64,000 nt of DNA from Williamsia sp. 1135 (lineage in GTDB: Bacteria > Actinomycetota > Actinomycetes > Mycobacteriales > Mycobacteriaceae). The position numbers and the translations under genes were made by a program. The notes below the pieces were generated by a model. It was not told the DNA's origin, searched no databases, and was given only the letters and a program-made list of their open reading frames with translations. The stretch is taken from NCBI RefSeq assembly GCF_002095395.1, contig NZ_MJEI01000079.1, positions 1 to 64,000 of the forward strand, written 5' to 3'. Positions 9,507-18,380 of this stretch are shown in pieces (position 1 is the stretch's first letter; each line of letters opens with the position of its first letter).

Positions 9507-10532
9507 ATGTCTACTGCAACTGAATTGACCGCACCCGCGGAGGCCGCCACGGCCCGGGTCACCACCTACGTCAAGGCGTACAACGAGGCCGTCGCGCAGA
9601 CCATGCGTGAGAACGACGACGTCTTCGTCATCGGAGAGGACGTCGCGGGTTACGGCGGCGTCTTCCACATGTACGACGGATTGCTCGACGAGTTCGGTCC
9701 ACGCCGGATGGTCGACACCCCGATCGCCGAGATGGGCCTGATCGGACTCGGTGTCGGAGCCGCCGCGCGCGGACTGCGCCCGGTCGTCGACATCATGTTC
9801 ATGGACTTCCTGGCCGTCGCGCTCGACCAGGTCGTCAACCAGGCGGCCAAGATGAAGTTCATGTACGGCGGCGAGGTCAAGGTCCCGATGGTCATCGCCG
9901 TCGCCTACGGCGCCGGGGTCAGCGCGGGTGCCCAGCACTCGCAGAGCCTCGAGACCTGGCTGGCGCACACGCCCGGGCTCAAGGTCGTCATGCCGTCGAA
10001 CGCCTACGACGCCAAGGGCCTGATGGTCGCTGCGGTGCGCGACGACAACCCCGTCATCTTCATGCTGAACAAAGTGCTGCTCGGCGCCCGCGGTGAGGTG
10101 CCCGAAGAGGTCTACGAAATTCCGCTCGGGCAGGCCGCGATTCCTCGCGAAGGCGACGACGTCACCATCGTGGCGTTCGGCCGCATGGTGGTCGAAGCCC
10201 TGAAGGCCGCCGACATCCTGGCCGAATCCGGCGTATCAGTCGAGGTCGTCGACCCGCGCTCGGTCCAGCCTCTCGACACCGCGGCGATCGTGAAGTCGGC
10301 GTCGAAGACAAATCGCATCCTCGTGGTCCACGAGGCGGTGACCTTCGGTGGCATCGGTGCCGAGGTAGCGGCTCAGATCCAGGAAGAGGCGTTCGACTAC
10401 CTCGACGCCCCGGTCCTGCGCATCGGTGCCCCGTTTACGCCCGTGCCGTTCAGCACACCGCTCGAGAAGGCCTACGTGCCCGACGCCGACCGCATCGTCG
10501 CCGGAGCGCGCCGTCTGCTCGAAAGGGGCTGA
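9507..10532 (+). CDS. thiamine-diphosphate-dependent dehydrogenase E1 component, beta subunit
   Basis: This 341-aa transketolase-type protein has FVIGEDVAGYGGVFHMYDGL near residue 35, TPIAEMGLIGLGVGAA near residue 75 and the C-terminal domain signature VVDPRSVQPLDTAAIVKS. It pairs with the alpha subunit directly upstream (22-base gap). I chose the ATG at 9507; upstream in-frame codons overlap the E1 alpha gene and are not conserved. The E2 gene starts 2 bases after its stop, so the three are translated as a unit. No E3 (lipoamide dehydrogenase) gene lies in the window, so E3 must be supplied from elsewhere. Confidence 0.9.
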   Translation: MSTATELTAPAEAATARVTTYVKAYNEAVAQTMRENDDVFVIGEDVAGYGGVFHMYDGLLDEFGPRRMVDTPIAEMGLIGLGVGAAARGLRPVVDIMFMDFLAVALDQVVNQAAKMKFMYGGEVKVPMVIAVAYGAGVSAGAQHSQSLETWLAHTPGLKVVMPSNAYDAKGLMVAAVRDDNPVIFMLNKVLLGARGEVPEEVYEIPLGQAAIPREGDDVTIVAFGRMVVEALKAADILAESGVSVEVVDPRSVQPLDTAAIVKSASKTNRILVVHEAVTFGGIGAEVAAQIQEEAFDYLDAPVLRIGAPFTPVPFSTPLEKAYVPDADRIVAGARRLLERG

Positions 10533-10534
10533 CC

Positions 10535-11935
10535 GTGGCACAGCAGATCGTGCTGCCGAAGCTGGGGCTCACGATGCAGGAAGGCGTGATCGGCGAATGG
10601 CTGGCCACCCCGGGACAGCGCATCGGTATGGGTGATGTGCTCCTGCGACTCGAGACCGACAAGGTCGAGGTCGATGTGGAAGCCGAGGCCGAGGGATTTC
10701 TGGCCACGAACGCCAACGCCGGTGACGTACTGCCGGTCGGAGCTGTGATCGGCTGGTTGCTCGGCGAGGGTGAACAGGCGCCCGACGGCGCCTCGGCCGC
10801 GGTTACCGAAGACGTGGTCGCCCCCGAGGCAGAAGAAGTCGCCGCACCCACTGTTGCAGCGGTCGCCGGAGACGGCTCCCGCATCAAGTCGTCGCCGAAC
10901 GCTCGTCGCGTGGCAGCGGCATCGAACGTCGATCTCGCGACAGTCCGTGGCACCGGCCCCGGTGGACGCATCGTCTCCGAAGACGTCGAAGAGTTCCTCG
11001 CAGCAGCGCCGGCAGCGGAACCTGTTGCCGCCGCGGCTCAACCGCTGGGCGACTGCGCAGGCCAGTTCGTCGGACCACTGGTCCGTCGGCGGGCCGCAGA
11101 ACTCGGCGTGGACCTGGCGCAACTCGTCGGCACCGGCATCGGTGGACGCATCACCAAGGCCGATGTCGAGGGCGCAGCGGGTACGACGGCGGCTCCCGCA
11201 GCTGTTGCCGCACCGACGGCGACGCCGGTCGCCGGACCGCAACCGGGCGAGGTCATCCCGTTGACCGGCATGCGGGGAGCTATCGCCCGCAACATGGTCG
11301 ACAGCCTGCAGACCATGGCGCAGCTCACCCACGGTTACGAGGCGGACGTGACCGCGCTGGTCGCGGCGCGTGCACAGCTGAAGGCGGAGTCCGCCGACAT
11401 CGGTGCGAAAACGCCGAGTCTCAACGACTTCATCATCAAGGCGGTCGCCGTTGCGCTGCAGCAGCATCCACTGTTGAACGCAGGCATCGCGGACGACACG
11501 ATCACCCTCTTCGAAGAGATCAACATCGGTGTCGCAGTCGCGGTCGAGGGTGGACTCATTGTTCCGGTCGTCCGGGATGCCGATGCGCTGTCGATCGGTG
11601 ATATCGCCGGCCGCACAGCTGCGCTGGCGACAGGTGCTCGCACCGGAAAGCTTGCGATGGCCGTCATGGAAGGTGCGACGTTCTCCGTCAGCACCCTCGG
11701 TGCCTTCGGTGTCGACTTCTTCACGCCGGTCATCAACCCGGGCAACGTGGCGATCCTCGGTGTCGGACGGGTGAAGGACGGATTCCGCTGGGAAGGCGAG
11801 ACTCCGGTGAAGACCCAGGTCCTCACCCTGAGCCTGACGTTCGATCACCGGGCTGTCGACGGCGCTCCCGCGGCGGAGTTCCTGCGCACCCTCAGCGCCG
11901 TGCTGTCGCGACCACTGAGCCTGTTGGTCGGGTAG
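10535..11935 (+). CDS. dihydrolipoamide acyltransferase (E2) with two subunit-binding domains
   Basis: This 466-aa E2 has one N-terminal lipoyl domain (residues 1-80, lipoyl lysine K43 in ETDKVEVD). Two peripheral-subunit-binding domains follow: about residues 115-150 (SSPNARRVAAASNVDL, GTGPGGRIVSEDV) and about 176-215 (VRRRAAELGVDLAQLVGTG, GGRITKADV). An Ala/Pro linker leads to the catalytic acyltransferase domain, with H438 in TFDHRAVDG. It moves the acyl group from lipoamide to CoA. Most E2 proteins carry only one subunit-binding domain, so the duplication is notable. The start is GTG at 10535, directly after the E1 beta stop. Confidence 0.9.
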   Translation: MAQQIVLPKLGLTMQEGVIGEWLATPGQRIGMGDVLLRLETDKVEVDVEAEAEGFLATNANAGDVLPVGAVIGWLLGEGEQAPDGASAAVTEDVVAPEAEEVAAPTVAAVAGDGSRIKSSPNARRVAAASNVDLATVRGTGPGGRIVSEDVEEFLAAAPAAEPVAAAAQPLGDCAGQFVGPLVRRRAAELGVDLAQLVGTGIGGRITKADVEGAAGTTAAPAAVAAPTATPVAGPQPGEVIPLTGMRGAIARNMVDSLQTMAQLTHGYEADVTALVAARAQLKAESADIGAKTPSLNDFIIKAVAVALQQHPLLNAGIADDTITLFEEINIGVAVAVEGGLIVPVVRDADALSIGDIAGRTAALATGARTGKLAMAVMEGATFSVSTLGAFGVDFFTPVINPGNVAILGVGRVKDGFRWEGETPVKTQVLTLSLTFDHRAVDGAPAAEFLRTLSAVLSRPLSLLVG

Positions 11936-11942
11936 GTACGTC

Positions 11943-12344
11943 ATGGATTCGGTCGCCGTCGACGAAACCTTGTTCGCACAACTCGATCCACCTCTGTTGT
12001 CCGGAAGCGGCTGTGCCGAATGTGGTGTGGTGGTCTTTCCGGCCGCGCAGCGGTGTCCTGGTTGCGCGGGGGTCGACGTCGTCCGGCAGGCGTTGCCCGG
12101 GCGGGGCACGGTGTGGACCTGGACGCGGCAGTCGTTCGCCCCGAAGCCACCGTTCGAGGCGCCTGCATCCGGTTTCGAACCGTTTGTCGTCGGCTACGTC
12201 GACCTCGGCTCGGTGCTGGTCGAATCCAGGATCGTCGGCGAGGTCGCGATCGGCGACCAGGTCGAACTGTGTCTGCTCGACGTCAGTGATACCGAGTTCA
12301 CCTTTGCGTTCGAGAAGGTCTCGCCCGACAGGGTTGCGTCGTGA
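11943..12344 (+). CDS. DUF35 zinc-ribbon/OB-fold protein, partner of the thiolase-like protein
   Basis: This 133-aa protein has a rubredoxin-like zinc ribbon with two Cys pairs (CAEC near residue 24 and CPGC near residue 38), followed by an OB-fold. DUF35 proteins usually sit next to thiolase-like or hydratase-like proteins and form complexes with them, as in steroid side-chain degradation and acetoacetyl-CoA synthesis. Its stop overlaps the GTG of the downstream thiolase-like gene by four bases, which supports a stoichiometric complex. It probably binds acyl-CoA or bridges subunits and is unlikely to be catalytic itself. Confidence 0.88.
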   Translation: MDSVAVDETLFAQLDPPLLSGSGCAECGVVVFPAAQRCPGCAGVDVVRQALPGRGTVWTWTRQSFAPKPPFEAPASGFEPFVVGYVDLGSVLVESRIVGEVAIGDQVELCLLDVSDTEFTFAFEKVSPDRVAS

Positions 12345-13492
12345 GCAACGAGGACATCTACATCGTCGGAGCCGGCATGCACGCCTTCGGGCGGCATGAC
12401 GGGGTCAGCGGCATGGACATGGGTGAGCACGCGCTGCGGGCCGCGCTCGCAGATGCCGGTATCACCTGGTCCGAGGTCGACGCGGCGGTCGGTGGCAGCA
12501 ACGTGTCCGGCAAGCCGGACTCGCTGGTCTCACGACTCGGCCTGACCGGTATCCCGTTCACCACGGTCAAGAACGGTTGTGCCACCGGCGGAGTCGCGCT
12601 GTCGACGGCCGCGGACATGCTCGCGGCGCGCCGCGCAGACGTGGTGGCGGTCGTGGGCTTCGACAAACACCCGCGGGGGGCGTTCGGTTCCGACCCGGCG
12701 GCCTACGGACTGGGTCAGTGGTACGCCCGTACCGGGATGATGGTCACCACCCAATACTTCGCGATGAAGACGCGTCGGTATTTCCACGAGCACGGACTCG
12801 ACGAGCATGCCCTCGCGGCGGTCTCTGAACGTGCCTTCGCGAACGGGGCCGCGCATCCGAAGGCCTGGCGCCGCAAACCCCTGACCGCGCAGCAGGTCCT
12901 CGACTCCGCGCCTGTCAATGACCCGCTCACCCAATACATGTTCTGCTCGCCCGGTGAAGGCGGCGTCGGCCTGATCCTGGCCCGCGGAGACCGAGCGCAT
13001 GATCTGTGCGACAAGCCGATTCGCCTTGCTGCCGTGGAGGTGCGGACCCGACGCTTCGGGTCGTTCGAGGTGTTCTCACCCTGGCTGCACACCGAACCCG
13101 TGCACAGTCCGAGCATCGACGCCGCTGCCGCGGCCTTCGCGAGTGCGGGTGTGAGCCCGTCAGACGTGCAGGTTGCCCAGCTCCAGGACACCGACTCGGG
13201 GTCCGAGATCATCCACATGGCCGAGACCGGGCTGTGCGCCCACGGCGACCAGGGCAAGCTCCTCGCAAGCGGGGCAACCCGTTTCGACGGCGACCTGCCC
13301 ATCAACACCGATGGCGGTTGCCTGGCAGGCGGTGAGCCGATCGGCGCCTCCGGTCTGCGACAGGTCCACGAAGTGGTCCGGCAACTGCAGGGCCGGGCCG
13401 CAGGCAACCAGGTACCGGGTGGTCCACGGGTCGGGTTCACCCACGTCTATGGCGCTCCCGGGCTCTCGGCGTGCACGGTGCTGACGGTTTGA
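12341..13492 (+). CDS. thiolase-superfamily protein (lipid-transfer-protein/SCP-x-like branch)
   Basis: This 383-aa protein keeps the nucleophilic Cys region (C80 in NGCATGG). In the C-terminal motif where thiolases have GGHPxGA it reads GGEPIGASG, with E332 in place of the usual His. That pattern occurs in the actinobacterial branch containing Ltp2-type retro-aldolases and their relatives, which act with a DUF35 partner. The protein could therefore be a beta-ketothiolase or a C-C lyase/aldolase acting on a beta-hydroxyacyl-CoA. The overlapping DUF35 gene and the following acyl-CoA dehydrogenase place it at the end of a beta-oxidation-like pathway. Confidence 0.82.
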   Translation: MSNEDIYIVGAGMHAFGRHDGVSGMDMGEHALRAALADAGITWSEVDAAVGGSNVSGKPDSLVSRLGLTGIPFTTVKNGCATGGVALSTAADMLAARRADVVAVVGFDKHPRGAFGSDPAAYGLGQWYARTGMMVTTQYFAMKTRRYFHEHGLDEHALAAVSERAFANGAAHPKAWRRKPLTAQQVLDSAPVNDPLTQYMFCSPGEGGVGLILARGDRAHDLCDKPIRLAAVEVRTRRFGSFEVFSPWLHTEPVHSPSIDAAAAAFASAGVSPSDVQVAQLQDTDSGSEIIHMAETGLCAHGDQGKLLASGATRFDGDLPINTDGGCLAGGEPIGASGLRQVHEVVRQLQGRAAGNQVPGGPRVGFTHVYGAPGLSACTVLTV

Positions 13493-13508
13493 GTATGAAA
13501 GGCATGTC

Positions 13509-14759
13509 GTGACTCGAACACTCGGTGTGGTTCCCGAATTGGCCACTTTTCAAGAAGAAGTGCGAACGTGGCTGGCCAGTATTCTGGCGCCTCGACCGGC
13601 CCCGTCGCCGGACGACCGGCCCGACCTCGCGGTCTTTCGGAACCTGTCGGATGACGACGAGCTGTCGTTGCTGAACGCGGTCCGTGACTATCGCAGACAG
13701 CGCTTCGACGCCGGCTACGGTGCGGTGACGTTGTCGGTCGAACACGGCGGACGGGGGTTGCCGGCCTCGTTCGCGTCCGCGATCGCCCAGGCCGAGCGCG
13801 ATTTCGATGTGCCACCCTCTACCGAATTGATCAGCGTCACCACGGGTCTGGTCGGCCCTGCCGTCGCGATGTTCGGTTCCGATGATCAGCGCGCTGCCTA
13901 CGCGAACCCGTTGCTGCGTACCGACCTGCTGGCCTGCCAGCTCTTCAGCGAGCCCGGAGCGGGATCCGATCTGGCGGCCCTAAGCTGCCGCGGCGTCCGT
14001 CAGGGCGACGAGTGGGTGTTCAACGGACAGAAGGTGTGGTCGTCGGGGGCCCGGTTCGCCGACCTCGGCATGTTGCTGGCCCGCACCGACCCGGATGTGC
14101 CCAAGCACAAGGGCATCACCGCATTTCTGATCCCGCTCGACGCCGAGGGCGTCGAGATCAGACCCATCCGCCAGATGAGCGGGGGCGCATCGTTCAACGA
14201 GGTGTTCCTCCACGACGTGCGCGTCCCCGACAGCATGCGGCTCGGTGAGGTAGGACAGGGCTGGAAGGTCGCCGGTGCCACGTTGGCGTTCGAGCGGACC
14301 GCGTCCGGTTCGGTCACCCGGAAGAAGGGTGGCTCGGTTGCAGAACTCGTCGCGTTGGCACAGTCACTGGGCGTCTCGGACGATCGGCTCGTTCGTCAGG
14401 ACATCGCCGATGTCTACATCCGCTCCGAACTTCGTGCCGCCACGGCGGATCGGGTGGCTCGCGCCGCCGCAGCGGGCATCTCGCCAGGGCCTGCGGCGTC
14501 GGTCGGCAAACTGATGGCGTCGGACGTATTGGGCAAGATCGGCGAGATCGCGGCAGATCTGCTGGGCAACAACATCACCGCGTCGGTCGACTCAGACCAG
14601 TTCGCCTGGACCGAGCATCTGCTGGGGAGCCCCGGTTACCGGCTGGCAGGCGGCACCGATCAGATCCAGCGCAACATCATCGGCGAACGGGTGCTCGGCC
14701 TTCCGCCGGAGCCTCGCGAAAACCGCGATCAGCCTTGGTCGCAGCGCGACAAGCGCTGA
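13509..14759 (+). CDS. acyl-CoA dehydrogenase, large-subunit type
   Basis: This 416-aa flavoprotein has the acyl-CoA dehydrogenase signatures LFSEPGAGSDLAALSCR near residue 140 and NGQKVWSSGARFADLGMLLAR near residue 175, and it ends in GGTDQIQRNIIGERVLGLPPEPR. GAAAGG precedes the GTG at 13509. It is last in the 2-oxoacid dehydrogenase operon and converges on a smaller acyl-CoA dehydrogenase (14767-15837). Large and small pairs of this kind form alpha2beta2 enzymes with one active site per dimer in steroid and related catabolism, so I infer that the two proteins may associate. Confidence 0.88.
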   Translation: MTRTLGVVPELATFQEEVRTWLASILAPRPAPSPDDRPDLAVFRNLSDDDELSLLNAVRDYRRQRFDAGYGAVTLSVEHGGRGLPASFASAIAQAERDFDVPPSTELISVTTGLVGPAVAMFGSDDQRAAYANPLLRTDLLACQLFSEPGAGSDLAALSCRGVRQGDEWVFNGQKVWSSGARFADLGMLLARTDPDVPKHKGITAFLIPLDAEGVEIRPIRQMSGGASFNEVFLHDVRVPDSMRLGEVGQGWKVAGATLAFERTASGSVTRKKGGSVAELVALAQSLGVSDDRLVRQDIADVYIRSELRAATADRVARAAAAGISPGPAASVGKLMASDVLGKIGEIAADLLGNNITASVDSDQFAWTEHLLGSPGYRLAGGTDQIQRNIIGERVLGLPPEPRENRDQPWSQRDKR

Positions 14760-14766
14760 CCCGGGG

Positions 14767-15837
14767 TTACCAGGCGAGGGCGGCGGCCAGTCGCTCACGG
14801 TGGAGCGCAGTGCCGCCGAAGAGCTGGGCGTCGGCGCGGGCGCGTCGAAAGTACAGATGGCAGTGGTGTTCCCAGGTGAAGCCGATACCACCATGGAGTT
14901 GGACCGCCTCGGCGCTGACGGTCCGGTAGGCATCGCTGCACCAGGCCTGAGCCACCGCACTTGCCTCCACGAGATCGTCGGCCTCCACCGCGCGGGTGAC
15001 GGCTGATCTGCTCGATTCGACGAGCACCAGCAGGTCGGCGAGGGTGTGCTTGACGGCCTGGAAGCTGCCGATCTCGCGTCCGAATTGCCGACGTTCTTTC
15101 ACGTACTCGACTGTCCGGTCCAGACTCGCCTGCGCCCCGCCGAGCTGTTCCGCGGCGAGCACGATGCAGGCGACCTCGAATGCGGGAAGTACTGCGGCAG
15201 AGGCCGTTCCACCGGTGGTCAAGCGTGTCCCGGAGACGTCGGTCAGCGTGACCGACCCCTGACCGCGGGACAGGTCCAGGGTTTCGAGCGGAACGACGGC
15301 AGCGCCGGGTGCGGCCGAATCGACCAGGAACACGTCGGGACCGTCAGGAGTGTCCGCAGGGATGACCAACCAACGAGCGCCGGCGGAGCCGAGAACGGCG
15401 GGCGCGTGGCCGGTGAGCGACCACGAACCGCCCCGATCAGCAGCGGTGAACACCAGATCGTCCGGCGTCCACCAACCCTGGCGATTCAGTCCGACGAACG
15501 CGGCCGGAACTCCCTCGGCGATCTCGGAGAGGGCGTCGTCTGCACCGCCGGCGTTGACGAGTACCTGACCCGCGAAGACTGTCGACAGGAATGGCACGGG
15601 CACCAGCGCGGCGCCGAGCTCCTCGGCAACCACGGCGAGTTCGGCCAACCCACCGATTCCACCGCAGGATTCGGGCAGGCCCAGTGCTCCGACGCCGATC
15701 TGCTCGGCCAGGACGGACCAGGCCGTGGAATCCCACCCCGGGCCGGAGGGATCCAGCGAGCGACACAGATCCGGGCCCCCGAGATCGGCTGCTGCAGAAC
15801 GGACCGCGGCCCGTAGGTCGTCCAGTTCAGTACTCAT
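14767..15837 (-). CDS. acyl-CoA dehydrogenase, small-subunit type
   Basis: This 356-aa member of the family has VEYVKERRQFGREIGSFQAV near residue 235 and the FAD/substrate motif LHGGIGFTWEHHCHLYF near residue 320. The N-terminal half is diverged, as in the small partners of heteromeric acyl-CoA dehydrogenases. I chose the ATG at 15837, which overlaps the stop of the upstream dikinase-like gene by four bases (ATGA), so the two are translationally coupled. Its likely partner is the convergent 416-aa protein. The acyl substrate is unknown. Confidence 0.85.
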   Translation of the reverse strand: MSTELDDLRAAVRSAAADLGGPDLCRSLDPSGPGWDSTAWSVLAEQIGVGALGLPESCGGIGGLAELAVVAEELGAALVPVPFLSTVFAGQVLVNAGGADDALSEIAEGVPAAFVGLNRQGWWTPDDLVFTAADRGGSWSLTGHAPAVLGSAGARWLVIPADTPDGPDVFLVDSAAPGAAVVPLETLDLSRGQGSVTLTDVSGTRLTTGGTASAAVLPAFEVACIVLAAEQLGGAQASLDRTVEYVKERRQFGREIGSFQAVKHTLADLLVLVESSRSAVTRAVEADDLVEASAVAQAWCSDAYRTVSAEAVQLHGGIGFTWEHHCHLYFRRARADAQLFGGTALHRERLAAALAW

Positions 15838-18380
15838 CGACCACTTTCGAGAGTTGCGTGTGCGGCGGCAAGCCGTGCGACGGGAACCCGACGAGGCGAA
15901 CACGAGACGTAGTCGAGGCCGATGGAGTTGAGGAACGAGATCGACGCCGGGTCACCGCCGTGTTCACCGCAGACCCCGAGCTTCACGCTCGGCCGGGCCT
16001 CGCGGGCCCGCTCTGCCGCCATGGCGACCAGCGCACCGACGCCGTCGGGATCCAGGACGGCGAACGGGCTGTCGGTGAGCAACCCGTGGTCGAGATAGTG
16101 GGCAAGCATGGTCTTTTCGACGTCGTCGCGGGAGAAACCGTAGGTCAGCTGAGTCAGATCGTTGGTCCCGAAGGACAGGAACTCCGCATCGGCGGTCAGC
16201 GATGCGGCGAGCAGGGCGGCGCGTGGGGTCTCGACCATGCTGCCCACCAGGTAGGGCACCTTGACGCCGGTGTCCGCGGCCACGGTCGCGGCTGCGCTGT
16301 CCACCTGTGTGATGGCCTTGCTGAGCTCACCGGGAAGCGAGATCAGAGGAATCATGACCTCGAGTATCGGCGAGATCCCCTCGGCGTTGACGGTCACCCA
16401 GGCGCGGAACAGCGCTTCGGCCTGCGCGGGATACAGCCGTTGCTGGACCATGGCGAAGCGGACGCCCCGCAGGCCCAGCATCGGGTTGGATTCGTGTGTC
16501 TCCGCGGCTCTTTCGGCCTGGGCGGCATCGCGGTACTGGCCGTCGGCCGGCAAGAACTCGTGCAGTGGAGCGTCGAGTAGCCGCACGGTGATGGGACGAT
16601 CGCCGACCACTCGCAACAGGTCGGTGAAGTCCGACTGTTGCGCGGTGGTCAGGGCCGCGATGGCCTCGATCTCCTCGGCCTCCGACTCGGCGAGAACCAG
16701 ACGCTGCACCAGCGGCAGCTGGTCGCCCATGAACTGATGTTCGGTGCGGCACAACCCGATTCCCTCGGCGCCGAGCCGGAATGCGGTGGCGGCGTCTTCG
16801 GCGTTGTCGGCGTTGGTGCGGATACCGAGCTCACGGATCTCGTCTGCCCAGCCGAGCAGGACCTCGAGTTCGGGCGACGGTTCCGCAGGACGGATCATCA
16901 CTGCTCCGGCGTAGATGTCGCCGGTCCGTCCGTTGACAGAGACGACGTCGCCCTCGGACATGGTGACGCCGTTCGCGGTCACGGTGCGTGCAGTCAGATC
17001 GATGCGCAAAGACGTGGCACCGCAGACCGCCGGCCGTCCGGCGCCGCGCGCGACGACCGCGGCATGGGAGGCAAGGCCTCCGTTGGAGGTGACGACTGCG
17101 GTCGCTGCCAGCAAGGCGGGTACATCGGCAGGACTGGTCTCGGAGGCGACGAGGATGACGTCCCTGCCCTGGCCGGCCAGCTGGAGCGCGCGTTCACTCG
17201 ACAGCGCGACCTCGCCGATCGCGGCACCGGGAGATGCCGGCAGGCCCTGGGCGAGGAGTTGCTCGTTGCCGCTGAGCTTGAGCTGGGCATGGAGCAGGTC
17301 CTGCATGAGGTCCGGTTCGAGCATCCGGACGGCTTCACTGCGCTCGATCGAGTGGTTGCCCGCCAGATCGACAGCAAGATTGGTGACGGCACGAGGGCCG
17401 GGATGTTCGCGGGCACCCGCGCTGAGGAGGGCGAGTTGCCGGTCGCGGACCTCGAACTCGACCTCTGCGACACCACGCAGGTGAGGTTCGAGGGTCGCGA
17501 AGATCTGATCGAGGATCGTGACACCGCCGGGGACCTGGCCGAGAGGTTCGCCGGGGCCGGGATTGGGATCGGTACGCCGGACGCCGAGATGGAAAACGCC
17601 ATGCGGCGCGTACTTCCCGGTCTCCAGGTCACGGCTGATCGCCGAGCCGTAGCCTGACTCGTTCCATGAGCCCAGACGCAGAGCACGAACGTGGAGCGCG
17701 ATACCGAGATCGTCGGGAAGTGACAGCGCTTTGCGTGCCCGCTGGCCGCGCGGGGAGGCCCAGCGGGCGAGCATGGCCTTCGCCGCGAGTCCGAGTTGCT
17801 CGGCCGGGTCGGCTGGGTAGGGAGCGCCTGTGGTCTCTTCGATCAGTTGCAGGAGGGCCGGGACCCGGGCGCGGCTGTCGGGGTGGTCGTCGTCGAGATC
17901 GTCGAGATCATCCACGTCGATGTCCAGCGCGCCTTCGGCGACGAAGCGCAGATTCGCGGCCCAGGAGTCGTAGATGTCGCGGTCGCGGCCGATGACCTCG
18001 ACCAAGGCGTCGATGTTGCGGTTCGACAACCCGATGACAGAAATCGCGGGCGGCAGAGCGGACACCGGAACCGGTGCGCTGCAGCGAAGGTGCATCAGCA
18101 TCGGACGACGCTCGGTGCGGGTGGCAGGCCAGATCCCGCGGACGGCGAGCTTTTCCACCAGGTCGATGGCGATGTTCGCGGTCTCCCGGTTCTCGAGGCC
18201 GCTGCCGGATCCGATCGGAACGGTCAGGCCCGGGACCACCGGGAGGCCGAGTGCGACCAGGTTGTCCATCTCGACGCCGTGAACACCCAGCACATCGGCA
18301 CCGAGCCCACGGGCGCGCCCCTGTCCGTAGGGGACCGCTGCGCGAGTGAACGAATGAACAGAGTTGTCGGACAGAGTCAT
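15834..18380 (-). CDS. pyruvate-phosphate-dikinase-like PEP-utilising protein with degenerate nucleotide-binding half
   Basis: This 848-aa protein is colinear with pyruvate phosphate dikinase (usually about 870-900 aa). The swivel domain is intact, with phospho-His H439 in GGLASHAAVVARGAGRP. So is the C-terminal PEP/pyruvate barrel (GIGLCRTEHQF, RLLDAPLHEFLP, and catalytic C804 in GVCGEHGGDP). The N-terminal ATP-grasp part looks worn: the GGKGANL region reads GVHGVEMDNL, the SVRSG region reads HLRCSA, and the final MLQTR-like segment reads ALLSAG. It may transfer phosphate between PEP and its His without using ATP. The ATG at 18380 overlaps the upstream gene by four bases. The degeneracy is judged by eye against the family pattern. 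Confidence 0.78.
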   Translation of the reverse strand: MTLSDNSVHSFTRAAVPYGQGRARGLGADVLGVHGVEMDNLVALGLPVVPGLTVPIGSGSGLENRETANIAIDLVEKLAVRGIWPATRTERRPMLMHLRCSAPVPVSALPPAISVIGLSNRNIDALVEVIGRDRDIYDSWAANLRFVAEGALDIDVDDLDDLDDDHPDSRARVPALLQLIEETTGAPYPADPAEQLGLAAKAMLARWASPRGQRARKALSLPDDLGIALHVRALRLGSWNESGYGSAISRDLETGKYAPHGVFHLGVRRTDPNPGPGEPLGQVPGGVTILDQIFATLEPHLRGVAEVEFEVRDRQLALLSAGAREHPGPRAVTNLAVDLAGNHSIERSEAVRMLEPDLMQDLLHAQLKLSGNEQLLAQGLPASPGAAIGEVALSSERALQLAGQGRDVILVASETSPADVPALLAATAVVTSNGGLASHAAVVARGAGRPAVCGATSLRIDLTARTVTANGVTMSEGDVVSVNGRTGDIYAGAVMIRPAEPSPELEVLLGWADEIRELGIRTNADNAEDAATAFRLGAEGIGLCRTEHQFMGDQLPLVQRLVLAESEAEEIEAIAALTTAQQSDFTDLLRVVGDRPITVRLLDAPLHEFLPADGQYRDAAQAERAAETHESNPMLGLRGVRFAMVQQRLYPAQAEALFRAWVTVNAEGISPILEVMIPLISLPGELSKAITQVDSAAATVAADTGVKVPYLVGSMVETPRAALLAASLTADAEFLSFGTNDLTQLTYGFSRDDVEKTMLAHYLDHGLLTDSPFAVLDPDGVGALVAMAAERAREARPSVKLGVCGEHGGDPASISFLNSIGLDYVSCSPRRVPVARLAAAHATLESGR

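Noticed and set aside
10472-12109. Long leftward frame of 545 codons across the E2 gene
   Set aside because: It is antisense to a well-supported E2 gene, has low-complexity Arg/Gly/Asp-rich translation and no motif.
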